Of a stretch of 64,000 nt of DNA, positions 42,156 through 51,501 are shown piece after piece (the first letter of the stretch is position 1; every line of letters begins with the position of its first letter). Where the stretch lies: assembly GCF_001294535.1 (NCBI RefSeq), contig NZ_LGIC01000090.1, positions 62,001-126,000 of the forward strand. Direction: 5' to 3'. The stretch is from Cypionkella psychrotolerans. Its GTDB lineage: Bacteria > Pseudomonadota > Alphaproteobacteria > Rhodobacterales > Rhodobacteraceae. The notes beneath the pieces are model-generated. The model was not told the DNA's origin. It ran no database searches and was given only the letters and a program-made list of their open reading frames with translations. The translations under genes were made by a program, and so were the position numbers.

Positions 42156-43238
42156 ATGGACGGGCTAGACACGCTGAAGGCCAAATACCTGACCGCCGTT
42201 GCCAATGTGGCCGACGAGGCGGGGCTGGAAGATTTGCGCGTCGCCGCCCTTGGTAAGAAGGGTGAGATTTCGGCGCTGATGTCGGGTCTGGGCAAGATGG
42301 AGCCTGATCAGCGCAAGGCTGCCGGTGCCATGCTAAACGTGCTGAAGGACGAGATTGACGCTGCTTTGCGTGCCAAGAAAGCGGCTTTGGGTGATGCCGC
42401 GCTGAATGAGCGCCTGCGTTCGGAATGGCTGGATGTAACGATGCCGGGGCGTCCGCGCCGGGTTGGCACCATCCATCCGGTATCTCAGGTGATGGAAGAA
42501 CTGACCGCGATCTTCGCCGACATGGGCTTTGCCGTGGCTGAAGGTCCGCAAGTGGAGAGCGATTGGTATAACTTCGACGCGCTGAACATCCCGCCGGAAC
42601 ACCCGGCGCGGCAGGAACATGACACATTCTTTATGAACCGCGCCGAGGGCGACACTCGCCCGCCGCATGTGCTGCGCACCCATACCAGCCCGGTGCAAAT
42701 CCGCGCGATGGCCGCCCAAGGTGCGCCGATCCGGGTGATCGCACCCGGTCGCGTTTACCGCATGGATATGGACCAGACCCACACGCCGATGTTCCATCAG
42801 GTTGAGGGCCTCGCCATCGACCGCAACATCAGCATGGCCAATCTAAAATGGGTGCTGGAAGAATTCTGCCGCGCCTTCTTCGAGGTGCCCTCGGTCGAGT
42901 TGCGGTTCCGCGCCAGCCACTTCCCCTTCACCGAACCCTCAGCCGAGGTCGATATCCGCTGCTCGTGGGAGGGCGGTCAGTTGAAGATCGGTCAGGGCGA
43001 CAAATGGATGGAGATCCTTGGCTCGGGCATGGTGCATCCGAAAGTGTTGTCTGCGGCTGGGGTGAACCCCGACGAATGGCAGGGTTTTGCCTTTGGCATG
43101 GGCATCGACCGGATTGCGATGCTGAAATACGGCATCCCGGATCTGCGCGCGTTCTTTGAGAGCGATCTGCGCTGGCTGCGCCACTACGGCTTTGCGGCTT
43201 TGGACATGCCCGATCTGGCGGGCGGGCTGAGCGCTTAA
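42156..43238 (+). CDS. pheS: Phenylalanine-tRNA ligase alpha subunit
   Basis: This 360-aa protein has an N-terminal coiled coil (about 1-90) that binds tRNA-Phe. The class II catalytic core begins near 105 ([70 protein letters not shown], and motif 3 [14 protein letters not shown]). It works as a tetramer with PheT. ATG 42156 follows ACCGGAGATTGCT. pheT follows after a small opposite-strand gene. Confidence 0.97.
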   Translation: MDGLDTLKAKYLTAVANVADEAGLEDLRVAALGKKGEISALMSGLGKMEPDQRKAAGAMLNVLKDEIDAALRAKKAALGDAALNERLRSEWLDVTMPGRPRRVGTIHPVSQVMEELTAIFADMGFAVAEGPQVESDWYNFDALNIPPEHPARQEHDTFFMNRAEGDTRPPHVLRTHTSPVQIRAMAAQGAPIRVIAPGRVYRMDMDQTHTPMFHQVEGLAIDRNISMANLKWVLEEFCRAFFEVPSVELRFRASHFPFTEPSAEVDIRCSWEGGQLKIGQGDKWMEILGSGMVHPKVLSAAGVNPDEWQGFAFGMGIDRIAMLKYGIPDLRAFFESDLRWLRHYGFAALDMPDLAGGLSA

Positions 43239-43241
43239 ATC

Positions 43242-43415
43242 CTACTGCGCGGGCGCGATCAGAGCCCGCGTCAGTGCCGTGAATTCGTGCGCGATCGTCA
43301 TATACAAAAGCGCAGTCAGCCCGAGCAGTAAGCAGAGCTTCCCAACGTTCAGCCGTTTGCGGTCCTTTGGGATTTCAAACATCGGGTCCATCATCCGGGC
43401 GGTATAGCTGATCAT
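43242..43415 (-). CDS. Small single-helix membrane protein between pheS and pheT
   Basis: This protein of about 57 aa (MISYTARMMDPMFEIPKDRKRLN, then GKLCLLLGLTALLYMTIAHEF) has one C-terminal membrane helix. The start is uncertain: ATG 43415 or the ATGs at 43394-43391, and the frame is open further upstream. It is convergent with pheS, with only 3 bp between the stops, and divergent from pheT. The function is unknown. Confidence 0.55.
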   Translation of the reverse strand: MISYTARMMDPMFEIPKDRKRLNVGKLCLLLGLTALLYMTIAHEFTALTRALIAPAQ

Positions 43416-43549
43416 TGCCCACAGAATAAGGCAATCTCCCCGTTGATCTGGCGACAAGCCGTTTCCACGGGAGAAACCTGCCCTGCCCGCTTCCCCTTTC
43501 CGCCTCAATGCGTTAATCCCGCAAGCGACAATTCCCGAAGGGCCGCGCC

Positions 43550-45958
43550 ATGAAATTCACCCTGTCTTGGTTGAAAGATCACCTCGAAACCTCGTCCAGC
43601 TTGGACGATATCCTCTACGCCCTCACCGATCTGGGGCTTGAGGTTGAGGAGGTGGTCAAGCCGCTGGCCAAACTCGCGCCCTTCACCATCGCAAAAGTGC
43701 TGCACGCCGAAAAGCATCCCGATGCCGACAAGCTGCAAGTCTGCCGTGTTATGACGGATGAGGGCGAAAAGCAGATTGTCTGCGGCGCGCCCAACGCCCG
43801 CGTCGGCATCACTGTGGTTTTGTGCAAACCCGGCGACTATGTACCCGGCATCGACGTGACGCTGGGTATCGGCAAAATTCGTGGCCTCGAATCGCATGGC
43901 ATGATGGCATCCGAGCGTGAGTTGGAGCTTTCTGATGAGCATAACGGCATTATTGAGCTGCCCTCGGGCGAGGTTGGCGAGAAATTCACCGATTGGCTGG
44001 CGATAAACCGCCCCGGTCTGGCAGATCCGATGATCCACGTCAAAGTCACCCCCAACCGCCCCGATGCTCTGGGCGTGCGCGGCATTGCCCGCGATCTCGC
44101 GGCGCGGGGTTTGGGCACGTTGAAGGCTCTGACAATTCCGGTGATCAAAGGAGGCTTTGCTTCCCCAGTGCAGGTGGAAATCTCCGCCGATCTCAAAGCC
44201 AAAGGCTGCCCACATTTCGCAGGTCGCACCATTCGCGGCGTCACCAACGGCCCTTCCCCGGATTGGCTGGCCAACCGCCTGAAAGCCATCGGCCTGCGCC
44301 CGATTTCGGCTTTGGTCGATATCACCAACTACTTCACCTTCGGGCTGAACCGCCCGCTGCATGTGTTTGACGCGGCCAAAGTCCACGGCAAGCTGCGCGT
44401 GCATGCCGCCCAAGGTGGTGAGCAATTCGCAGCGCTCGACGGTAAAACCTACACCTTGCGCGCAGGCCAGATGTCAATTTCCGACGATCAGGGCGTAGAG
44501 AGCCTCGCCGGGATCATGGGCGGTGAAGTCTCAGGCTGCACTCCGGAAACCCGTGATGTGTTCCTCGAATCCGCATGGTGGGATCCGATCACCGTCGCCG
44601 CCACCGGCCGCGCACTGAAGATCAACTCGGATGCGCGGTATCGGTTTGAGCGTGGCGTGGACCCGGCTTTCACCCTGCCGGGGCTGGATTTGGCCACCCA
44701 AATGATCCTCGATCTCTGCGGTGGCGAAGCCAGCGACATCGCCCTAGACGGTGCTCCGATTGACGCAGCCCGCGCCTATAAACTGAACCCCGCGCGGGTT
44801 ATCAGCCTTGTCGGCATGGATATCCCTGAGGCTGAGCAGCGCAAGACCTTGGAATCGCTTGGCTTCACCCTGAACGGTGATATGGCTACTCCGCCGTCTT
44901 GGCGCCCGGATGTGCTGGGGGAGGCTGATCTGATCGAGGAGGTCGCCCGCGTCGCCTCGCTGTCGAAACTGCAAGGCACCCCCCTTCCCCGTGCCATTCC
45001 CGGCGTGCCGCGCCCGATCCTGACGCCGCTACAGGTCCGCGAGCGCACCGCGCGCCGCACCATCGCGGCCTTGGGCTACAACGAATGCGTCACCTACAGC
45101 TTCATCGACCAAGCCTCTGCTGCGCTGTTCGGTGGCGGCGCGGATGCCGTCCGCGTCGATAACCCGATCTCGTCGGAAATGTCGCATCTGCGCCCCGATC
45201 TGCTGCCGGGCCTGCTGCGCGCAGCCAGCCGCAACCAAGCCCGCGGCTTTGCCGATATGGCGCTGTTTGAGGTCGGCCCCGCCTTTCAAGGCGGCGAACC
45301 CGGCGAGCAGCATCTGCAAGCCACGGGTCTGCTGATCGGCCAATCCGGCCCGCGTGATCCCTACGGCAGCCGCCGTGCCGTTGATGTGTTCGACGCGAAA
45401 GCCGATGCCGAGGCGGCGCTGGCCGCCATCGGCGCCCCGGCGCGTGTGCAGATCAGCCGGAAGGTCGCAGCGTGGTGGCATCCCGGCCGCTCTGGCGTGA
45501 TCGGTCTGGGGCCGAATATGATGGCAAGTTTTGGCGAGGTTCACCCGAAGGTGCTGGCCGAGATGGGTGTCAAAGGCCCCGCCGTGGCCTTCACCATTCT
45601 GCTCGCCAATGTGCCAATGCCCAAGGTGAAAACGCCGACGAAACCGGCGCTGGCTCTGTCTGATCTACAAGCGGTAGATCGTGATTTCGCCTTCGTCGTC
45701 GATAAGAGGATTGAGGCCTTGACGGCCGTAAACGCCGCTATTGGGGCCGACAAAACTCTGATCGAGTCCGTGCGGGTGTTCGACCAGTTCACCGGCGAAA
45801 AAGCCGAGGCGCAAATGGGCGTTGGCAAAAAGTCCATCGCTTTTACGGTGCGCTTGCAGCCCAACGACAAAACCTTGACCGAAGTCGATATCGAAGCGGT
45901 TTCCGCCAAGATCATCGAAAAAGTCAGCAAGGCCACAGGCGGCAGCCTGCGCGGCTAA
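43550..45958 (+). CDS. pheT: Phenylalanine-tRNA ligase beta subunit
   Basis: This 802-aa protein shows the standard order: an N-terminal tRNA-binding EMAP-like domain (about 40-155: KPLAKLAPFTIAKVLHAEKHPDADKLQVC), the B3/B4 editing domain (about 215-370), B5 (about 400-475), the pseudo-catalytic core, and the C-terminal anticodon-binding FDX-ACB domain (about 708-802: DLQAVDRDFAFVVDK). ATG 43550 begins KFTLSWLKDHLETS. It pairs with PheS. Confidence 0.97.
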   Translation: MKFTLSWLKDHLETSSSLDDILYALTDLGLEVEEVVKPLAKLAPFTIAKVLHAEKHPDADKLQVCRVMTDEGEKQIVCGAPNARVGITVVLCKPGDYVPGIDVTLGIGKIRGLESHGMMASERELELSDEHNGIIELPSGEVGEKFTDWLAINRPGLADPMIHVKVTPNRPDALGVRGIARDLAARGLGTLKALTIPVIKGGFASPVQVEISADLKAKGCPHFAGRTIRGVTNGPSPDWLANRLKAIGLRPISALVDITNYFTFGLNRPLHVFDAAKVHGKLRVHAAQGGEQFAALDGKTYTLRAGQMSISDDQGVESLAGIMGGEVSGCTPETRDVFLESAWWDPITVAATGRALKINSDARYRFERGVDPAFTLPGLDLATQMILDLCGGEASDIALDGAPIDAARAYKLNPARVISLVGMDIPEAEQRKTLESLGFTLNGDMATPPSWRPDVLGEADLIEEVARVASLSKLQGTPLPRAIPGVPRPILTPLQVRERTARRTIAALGYNECVTYSFIDQASAALFGGGADAVRVDNPISSEMSHLRPDLLPGLLRAASRNQARGFADMALFEVGPAFQGGEPGEQHLQATGLLIGQSGPRDPYGSRRAVDVFDAKADAEAALAAIGAPARVQISRKVAAWWHPGRSGVIGLGPNMMASFGEVHPKVLAEMGVKGPAVAFTILLANVPMPKVKTPTKPALALSDLQAVDRDFAFVVDKRIEALTAVNAAIGADKTLIESVRVFDQFTGEKAEAQMGVGKKSIAFTVRLQPNDKTLTEVDIEAVSAKIIEKVSKATGGSLRG

Positions 45959-46015
45959 AGCGATGAGCGCGGGGCGTTATCCGCCACGCCTCAGCACCTA
46001 GGACTCATAGATAAA

Positions 46016-46053
46016 GCACCGATTCAATACGATGTTTTTCGTATAATCGGTGC
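46016..46053. terminator. Bidirectional terminator between pheT and the DUF1523-like gene
   Basis: GCACCGATT-CA-ATACG and CGTAT-AATCGGTGC form a 9+5-bp stem around an 8-base loop. On the minus strand TTTATCT follows, on the plus strand ATTAAC. It lies between two convergent transcription units and probably ends both, the leftward one more efficiently. Confidence 0.65.
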
Positions 46054-46066
46054 ATTAACCTTGCAC

Positions 46067-46741
46067 CTAGGGCTTCCTGCGCCAAGTACCAAACCAAGCG
46101 CCAATCCGGCCAAAGAACCCGCCTGCCCTTGCCTTGGCAGCCCCAGCTTGCGCCTCAACACCGTCCCAAGTCTCGCCGACTTCAGCCACCGCAGGCTCCA
46201 CCATCCGCTCCCAAAACTGCAACCACATCCGGCGCAACATGAACACCCCGAACGCCAAAGCCAGCAGTACGATGATGTTCACGTAGGGGATAATCCGCAC
46301 GTCCGGTCCGACCACTTCCTTTACTGCAACCGCGTTCGGGTAGATCGACAGCCACGCCAAACGCCAACCGTAATGCGTCACAGACACCCATTTCGGCGCG
46401 GTTTGCAGCGATTTCAGATTGCCTGCCTCGGCTTGCAGGTTGGAACTATCGTATTTGAAATAGGGCGGCCAGATCCAGCCGGTATCCTCGTTGCGGTAAA
46501 CTATTACATGTCCATCTGGGAAAGCAGCCTCAACAAAGCGGATATCTCGCGTCACCGTGTTTTCGCCGGTGCCCACATCAGGCGAGGCATAGGCCCAAGA
46601 ATTTTCCGAACCTACCGTGGTCAGACGATTGTAAGTATTTGTAATTCTGACAATATCATGCTGCGGCAGCGTGTAATGCAGAAAGCCGCCCACCACGAGT
46701 ACAACCAGAATTCGGAAGCTCCACTTCACATAGGTCCACAT
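46067..46741 (-). CDS. DUF1523-like membrane protein
   Basis: This 224-aa protein has an N-terminal helix (about 7-24) followed by HYTLPQHDIVRITNTYNRLT, the hallmark start of DUF1523 proteins. A periplasmic-looking middle with TGWIWPPYFKYDSSNLQAEA and VSVTHYGWRLAWLSIYPNAVAV follows. A second helix at about 150-168 and a charged cytoplasmic tail complete it. The function is unknown. It is the last gene of the six-gene operon, 12 bp after the small two-helix protein. The name is from memory of the family's start motif. Confidence 0.75.
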   Translation of the reverse strand: MWTYVKWSFRILVVLVVGGFLHYTLPQHDIVRITNTYNRLTTVGSENSWAYASPDVGTGENTVTRDIRFVEAAFPDGHVIVYRNEDTGWIWPPYFKYDSSNLQAEAGNLKSLQTAPKWVSVTHYGWRLAWLSIYPNAVAVKEVVGPDVRIIPYVNIIVLLALAFGVFMLRRMWLQFWERMVEPAVAEVGETWDGVEAQAGAAKARAGGFFGRIGAWFGTWRRKP

Positions 46742-46753
46742 TCTGGTCTCTCC

Positions 46754-47020
46754 TTACTGATAGTTGACGAAATACACGGTCGCGCTGACCACCATCGCAG
46801 GGATGATGTAAACCAACCACAACAGCCGATGCCGCAGACCCTTTTGATACGCCTGCATCCCTGCCTCGATATAGGCATCGCGGTCGCCCTCTATACCCCC
46901 GGCGTCGAATTTCTTTTCCAGTTTTTCGCGCCGAACCGAGCGGGAATAGATCGAAACCAGTACGTAAACCACGGATAACAGGGCGAATCCCAGAATCGCC
47001 GCCCGCAAGATGCCGATCAT
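46754..47020 (-). CDS. Small two-helix membrane protein of the TelA-like/AAA operon
   Basis: This 88-aa protein has helices at about residues 2-22 (IGILRAAILGFALLSVVYVL) and 65-85 (LLWLVYIIPAMVVSATVYFV) and a charged loop between them (EKLEKKFDAGGIEGDRDAYIEAGMQAYQKG). ATG 47020 overlaps the stop of the preceding gene (ATGA), so translation is coupled. An in-frame start 14 codons upstream is rejected because it would lie inside that gene. The function is unknown; it probably anchors or gates the operon's products at the membrane. Confidence 0.75.
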   Translation of the reverse strand: MIGILRAAILGFALLSVVYVLVSIYSRSVRREKLEKKFDAGGIEGDRDAYIEAGMQAYQKGLRHRLLWLVYIIPAMVVSATVYFVNYQ

Positions 47021-48393
47021 GTCCGCCCCCCCAAACCTGCGCCCCTCGTAACAGCACCCCAAGGCCCAACCGCCGCGCCGAGATCGCGCGCAGGCTTCGG
47101 CTCGGGCCGATGCCGATTGTCCATCGACGGCTCGGGCCCAAACAACGCCTCGCGCGCACCCTGCGCATCGACCTTATACTCGCGTTCCAGAAAATCCGCG
47201 ACATATTGGCGCTTGCGATCCGACCATGTGGCATATTGCGCGTAGAACAATTCCTTATGCACAATGAACATTTGACGCACATCCATTGGCGCCAGTTCCG
47301 ACAGCAGCATATTAACCAAGTCTCGCTCCACCCCAGCCGAAGCCCGCAGGGTGTAGAAGTAGGCTTTGTGTTCCGAAGTGATTCGCGGCCAATCCCCCGC
47401 GCCTTCCACCCAGCGCAGAAGCTGCGCCAAACCCAAGAATTCCTCGGGCAAAGCATCGCCCAAGCGGTAGGCAATCTTGCGCAAATCCGTTCGCCGCGCG
47501 TCGCCAATTTCAAGATCCAACGCCTCGGCGGCATCGACCAAAACGAAGTCCATCTTCTGTCGCAGCACCGCCGCGGCATCCATGCCGCGCGCCTGCACGA
47601 TGGGCTCCACCAGTCCGTTGCGCTCCAACCACTCGGCAATCGCATTGCGCTGGGTCAGATCCATCAGTGGAGAAATCGGCATATTTCCAATGGTTTGGCG
47701 CGGCTCTGTACTGACCACTCCGGGGAATTTCACGTCGCGAAACACATAGAGCCCGCCGAAATGGCTGGTCCAGAAACTGGGCTGCTGGAAGGTCATCGCA
47801 GGCAGATTGATCGGCACCCGCGTCACATCACCGGTCTTTTTCGCCAGTTCAATCATCTCGGCCATCAGCAGATCATCGCGCCACCCGTCGGGTTCTTGGC
47901 GGAAACGGTCGATCAGTTTGGCGAGTTTGCTGGCATCGGCGACATGGCCGCCGATGGTGTCGGCCTCTACGGTGATCTGTCGAATTTCCAGCAGTTTCGC
48001 GGGGTTCGCGATTTCATAGACTGAGTTTTGCAACTCCCCAGCCACCGCATCCCGCGCGGTGAGGGCGAAAAGCTGTGACTCATTGGCGTCGATGAACTGC
48101 TGCAAAATCCCGCGCGCGGTCGAGAATTTCATGTTTAGCAGGGGTGCGGATTTTTGACTGGTGGTCAGCAGGATGAATTGGCGATTACAGCCGTTGGGAT
48201 TCAGATAGAGATCATCCCCCAATTCATCACCGATTTCCGGAGAATAGCCCGAGATGTCGATATGGAAATCCGTTAGCATTGATTGTTTGCCGATCAGATG
48301 CTTGAGGGCGCGATTATAGCGCTCAACCAGTTGCGGCGAGGAAACCTCAATCAGATTGCCGAACATCAGGCCTTTTTCGATGAGGCGTTTCAT
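47017..48393 (-). CDS. Uncharacterised 458-aa protein of the TelA-like/AAA operon
   Basis: The 458-aa product looks soluble and has no signal peptide. Visible blocks include KGLMFGNLIEVSSPQLVERYNRALKHL at the start, DFHIDISGYSPEIGDELGDDLYLNPNGCNRQFILL near 40-75 and FWTSHFGGLYVFRDVKFPGVV near 205-225. The C-terminal tail is Pro/Gly-rich. I associate it with DUF6638 only from memory, so this is weak. Its ATG directly abuts the AAA stop, and its stop overlaps the next gene, so it must be made in step with them. Confidence 0.75.
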   Translation of the reverse strand: MKRLIEKGLMFGNLIEVSSPQLVERYNRALKHLIGKQSMLTDFHIDISGYSPEIGDELGDDLYLNPNGCNRQFILLTTSQKSAPLLNMKFSTARGILQQFIDANESQLFALTARDAVAGELQNSVYEIANPAKLLEIRQITVEADTIGGHVADASKLAKLIDRFRQEPDGWRDDLLMAEMIELAKKTGDVTRVPINLPAMTFQQPSFWTSHFGGLYVFRDVKFPGVVSTEPRQTIGNMPISPLMDLTQRNAIAEWLERNGLVEPIVQARGMDAAAVLRQKMDFVLVDAAEALDLEIGDARRTDLRKIAYRLGDALPEEFLGLAQLLRWVEGAGDWPRITSEHKAYFYTLRASAGVERDLVNMLLSELAPMDVRQMFIVHKELFYAQYATWSDRKRQYVADFLEREYKVDAQGAREALFGPEPSMDNRHRPEPKPARDLGAAVGPWGAVTRGAGLGGRT

Positions 48394-50322
48394 TTACGCC
48401 TTCCCCTCCAGATATCGCCGCTTGGCCTCTTCTTGCCGTTTGAAATCGCGCACCATGCCTTCGATTGCGACTTCATCCGATTTATCGGCATAGCGGAACT
48501 CGCTGTCAGCGTAGCGGTTGATTTCTTGGATCACCATTTCAACAGTAATGGGCGTCGTCAGTCCCTTAATCATCACCAGTTTTTCGTCGTATGGCTTGAA
48601 CAGGAACAGATCTGGGTTCTCCATCCATTCATCCGGCAGTTCAAAATCCATCGCGCGCACTTTGACAGCATCGGTGATGTTCTTGATCGCGCGGCCGGTA
48701 AAGCGATCATCTGCTTGCTGAATTGCTTTTAGGTAGGTGCCGAGTTTCGTCAGCGTATCCAAGGAACCCAGATCGCCCTGAACCTTATCCCAGACCTTCA
48801 GCAGGCCATCTTCATGCGGCTTGGAATAGCCTTCAAAACTGGCCGTGACAGCGCGTTTGATCTCTTGGGCGGCGAACAGATCATGGCTTCCTACTGGAAT
48901 ACGGTGGTTCTTGCCCAATAGCAGCGAGAGAATGTCGATATAATCTTCGCGGCTTTGCGGTCCATCGACCAGAAAGCGCGCGCCCGCGCGTTGGCGCAAG
49001 GCATCATCGACGTTCTCCGGGTAATTGGAGAACATCCCGAAGGTACAATTCCCGCGCACCACAGTATTAGCCCCGGCGAAAGCGCCCATGAATACCGCCG
49101 TTACTTCCTGTTGACCTGCCGAGGATTGGCGGTCGCCGCGTTTTCCAGCGACCTGATCAATGTCGTCGATGGTGCCGAAGGCAATCACGCCGGGGTCTAA
49201 CACGTTATCAATAAACGCTTTCGCATTTTGACCGGATTTCCCCTGATACGAGTCGATTTGGTCGATTGAGAAGTTTTGATAGCGGAATGGATAGCCTGCG
49301 GACTTGCAATAATCATTCAGAAATCCGGCCATCATTTGGATCAGCGTGGTTTTCCCCGTGCCGGGTTTACCATCGCCCATGAAGGTAAAAATGAATCCGC
49401 CCAGCTCGGCAAAAGGATTGAGTTTGCGTTCAAAGTCATAGGCCATCAACATTTTAGCCAGACGCAGGCTTTGATATTTAGCGATGTGATTGCCGACCAC
49501 TTCCGAGGGTTTCTTGAATTGCATCGTCAAAGCGCCGCCTTTGGCGGCGCGCGCGGGTTTGAACCCGGCAATCGACAACGCATCCGCCTCAACGCGCCAA
49601 GCGCCGCTGGTAAACGCCTGCAAACGGGGTGCCGCTTCGGCGCGCAGGGCGACGCGCTGCATCAGTGCCTCGCAAAACGCGCCAATCACTGCGATCAGAC
49701 GGGGTTCATCACTGGCGAGAAGGGCTACGTCCTGATCCAACTCCCACAACGCGCCTTGCAGGGCCAAGGGGGCGTTGTCGGTCAAGATTTCCTCGACTGC
49801 GCCAACCTCCACTGTCGTCGAACCCATTGATGAAGCGAGCAAAAATGCCGTAGCGTTGGCAAAGGTGTACAGTGTCGCCAGCGCCTCAGCGGCCAGAAAT
49901 TCGGTGAACTCGACGCGCTTACCTTCAGGCAGACGGCCCTCAAGATTGGCCTTTTTCAACTCGGCCAGCCCGGATTGCGCCGAAAAAGTTTCCGCCATCG
50001 CCAGCGCAACAGCAAGACCCCGCCGCAAGCCATGCAGGGCTGCAGCTTGCACCGGGGAGACCAGACCATCGCCCAAGCTTTCGACGCGTTCCAGCAGACG
50101 GACGCCACCGGGGCGGGCGGTGCTGCGCGTCACCATACCGGGGGTGGTGGAGCGGAACATGGGGCGCGTGCCGATGCCGGGCGAGCGTTCGGTTTTCGCC
50201 TCAGCCATCGCCTTGGCCAAACGCGGAGCATGATCGAATCCAGTCAACAGGGCCAGCGCCGCATCATATTGTGCACGGATGGTTTCTTCCCGCAGTTCCA
50301 TCATATCGCGCGCGCCGGTCAT
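48394..50322 (-). CDS. AAA+ ATPase with a long N-terminal region (TelA-like operon)
   Basis: This 642-aa protein has an N-terminal helical region of about 300 residues with no recognised motif. The AAA+ module follows with Walker A GDGKPGTGKTT near 314, Walker B FGTIDDIDQVAGKR near 375 and an arginine-finger-like segment DALRQRAGARFLVDGP near 455. The usual IDEID reads IDDID, so the catalytic Glu position is Asp. ATG 50322 has GGAGATAAG immediately upstream. It is the central enzyme of the operon, possibly remodelling the coiled-coil partner. The cellular target is unknown. Confidence 0.82.
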   Translation of the reverse strand: MTGARDMMELREETIRAQYDAALALLTGFDHAPRLAKAMAEAKTERSPGIGTRPMFRSTTPGMVTRSTARPGGVRLLERVESLGDGLVSPVQAAALHGLRRGLAVALAMAETFSAQSGLAELKKANLEGRLPEGKRVEFTEFLAAEALATLYTFANATAFLLASSMGSTTVEVGAVEEILTDNAPLALQGALWELDQDVALLASDEPRLIAVIGAFCEALMQRVALRAEAAPRLQAFTSGAWRVEADALSIAGFKPARAAKGGALTMQFKKPSEVVGNHIAKYQSLRLAKMLMAYDFERKLNPFAELGGFIFTFMGDGKPGTGKTTLIQMMAGFLNDYCKSAGYPFRYQNFSIDQIDSYQGKSGQNAKAFIDNVLDPGVIAFGTIDDIDQVAGKRGDRQSSAGQQEVTAVFMGAFAGANTVVRGNCTFGMFSNYPENVDDALRQRAGARFLVDGPQSREDYIDILSLLLGKNHRIPVGSHDLFAAQEIKRAVTASFEGYSKPHEDGLLKVWDKVQGDLGSLDTLTKLGTYLKAIQQADDRFTGRAIKNITDAVKVRAMDFELPDEWMENPDLFLFKPYDEKLVMIKGLTTPITVEMVIQEINRYADSEFRYADKSDEVAIEGMVRDFKRQEEAKRRYLEGKA

Positions 50323-50364
50323 CTTATCTCCAATCTCTATTTATTCAAACACTTAAGCATGGCT

Positions 50365-51498
50365 TCATCGCGCAGGCATGATGCGGTCGCCCGCGCCCAC
50401 CACAAACTTCCGCACCTCGCGAAAGCCCGGTGGGTTCAGATCGGCGAGAACCTGATACGGCCGCTCGGGCAAGATCACCATGCGTTCGATCCGCGTCGCC
50501 CCGCTGTCGCTGGCGATCCGGTCCAGCTTGTAAACCTGCCGCTCGGCGCTGGAGAACCAGCCGTCCTTGACCTCTTCCTCTCGGTCGGAAATCAGATCTT
50601 CCACCGTCCAGACCAGCGCCCAATCGTCACCATCCGGTGCGTTGGCGTCGGCCAGCACCTGCGCAATCGGGCCGGATTGCAGGGTGAAATCATGGCTGTG
50701 CATCGGGCCAAGCGTGATGCGGCGCAGGCGTTTGGGGTGCAAGCCCGCGAAATCCTTATCGAAGCCTTGCGCGATGGTAAGCAGCTTCAACCCCAGCGCC
50801 GATTGCGCCATCAAATGCGCCTGCGCCATCGGCCAGCGGCGATCATCATTCGGCAGGGGCTTTTTGCCGCTGTCTTCGACATCCATCAGGTAAACCACGG
50901 GCAGATTGGCTTGCGTGTCATAGACCGCCCAGTGCAGCAGGAAATGCTTACGCTCGGCGCCATCGCGGTGAACGTCTTCGATCCATTGGCAATCGGGGTC
51001 GTTGCGCGGCCAGAAGATGCCGCCAGTGGCGAGGGATTCGTAGTAAAGCCGCTGGCTTAGCGCGAATTGCAACTGGATCGGCACGGTCAGGTCGCGCACA
51101 ATCTGGCGCACCATGCGGTCTTTCAGCTCGGTTTCCGAGGCCATGCCGCCGAGGTGTTTTTGCACCTGTGCGGCATCCAGCGCCATCATCATCAACTCTT
51201 GCGCCACCGGAAAGCCCGAGTCGTGGCGATCAAAGGTCAGCCGCGGCGAGCCGTCCGCCCTTCCGGTCATCAGGTATTTGTAATTCAGCGCCTTGAAGGT
51301 GCCGGTCAACGCCGACAAATACCGCCCCAAAATCCGCGCCTCGGTGCGGGTCAGACGCCCCTCGGCCTCGACCTCACCCGCGACCCGGATCAGATGGCGG
51401 GTAATCCGCTCAAACTTCGCAAAATACCGCCGCGCGGTGAGCGTGTCGTAGAGTTCCTGGTGGTCAGTCGTCAGCTGATCTTTGACCGTTTCGGCCAC
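50365..51498 (-). CDS. Uncharacterised 377-aa protein of the TelA-like/AAA operon
   Basis: This 377-aa protein, apparently cytoplasmic, starts with an all-helical part (DHQELYDTLTARRYFAKFERITRHLIRVAGEVEAEGRLT), and the middle carries FALSQRLYYESLATGGIFWPRND. The second half is strand-rich (LPVVYLMDVEDSGKKPLPNDDRRWP and DDWALVWTVEDLISDREEEV). No family is recognised. The start is GTG 51498, three bases after the stop of the coiled-coil gene, preceded by GGGGAATAAGCT. The AAA gene follows 42 bp later. Confidence 0.72.
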   Translation of the reverse strand: MAETVKDQLTTDHQELYDTLTARRYFAKFERITRHLIRVAGEVEAEGRLTRTEARILGRYLSALTGTFKALNYKYLMTGRADGSPRLTFDRHDSGFPVAQELMMMALDAAQVQKHLGGMASETELKDRMVRQIVRDLTVPIQLQFALSQRLYYESLATGGIFWPRNDPDCQWIEDVHRDGAERKHFLLHWAVYDTQANLPVVYLMDVEDSGKKPLPNDDRRWPMAQAHLMAQSALGLKLLTIAQGFDKDFAGLHPKRLRRITLGPMHSHDFTLQSGPIAQVLADANAPDGDDWALVWTVEDLISDREEEVKDGWFSSAERQVYKLDRIASDSGATRIERMVILPERPYQVLADLNPPGFREVRKFVVGAGDRIMPAR

Positions 51499-51501
51499 AG
51501 C

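Noticed and set aside
43505-44425. 306-codon minus-strand open frame inside pheT
   Set aside because: Shadow of pheT; no recognisable domain.
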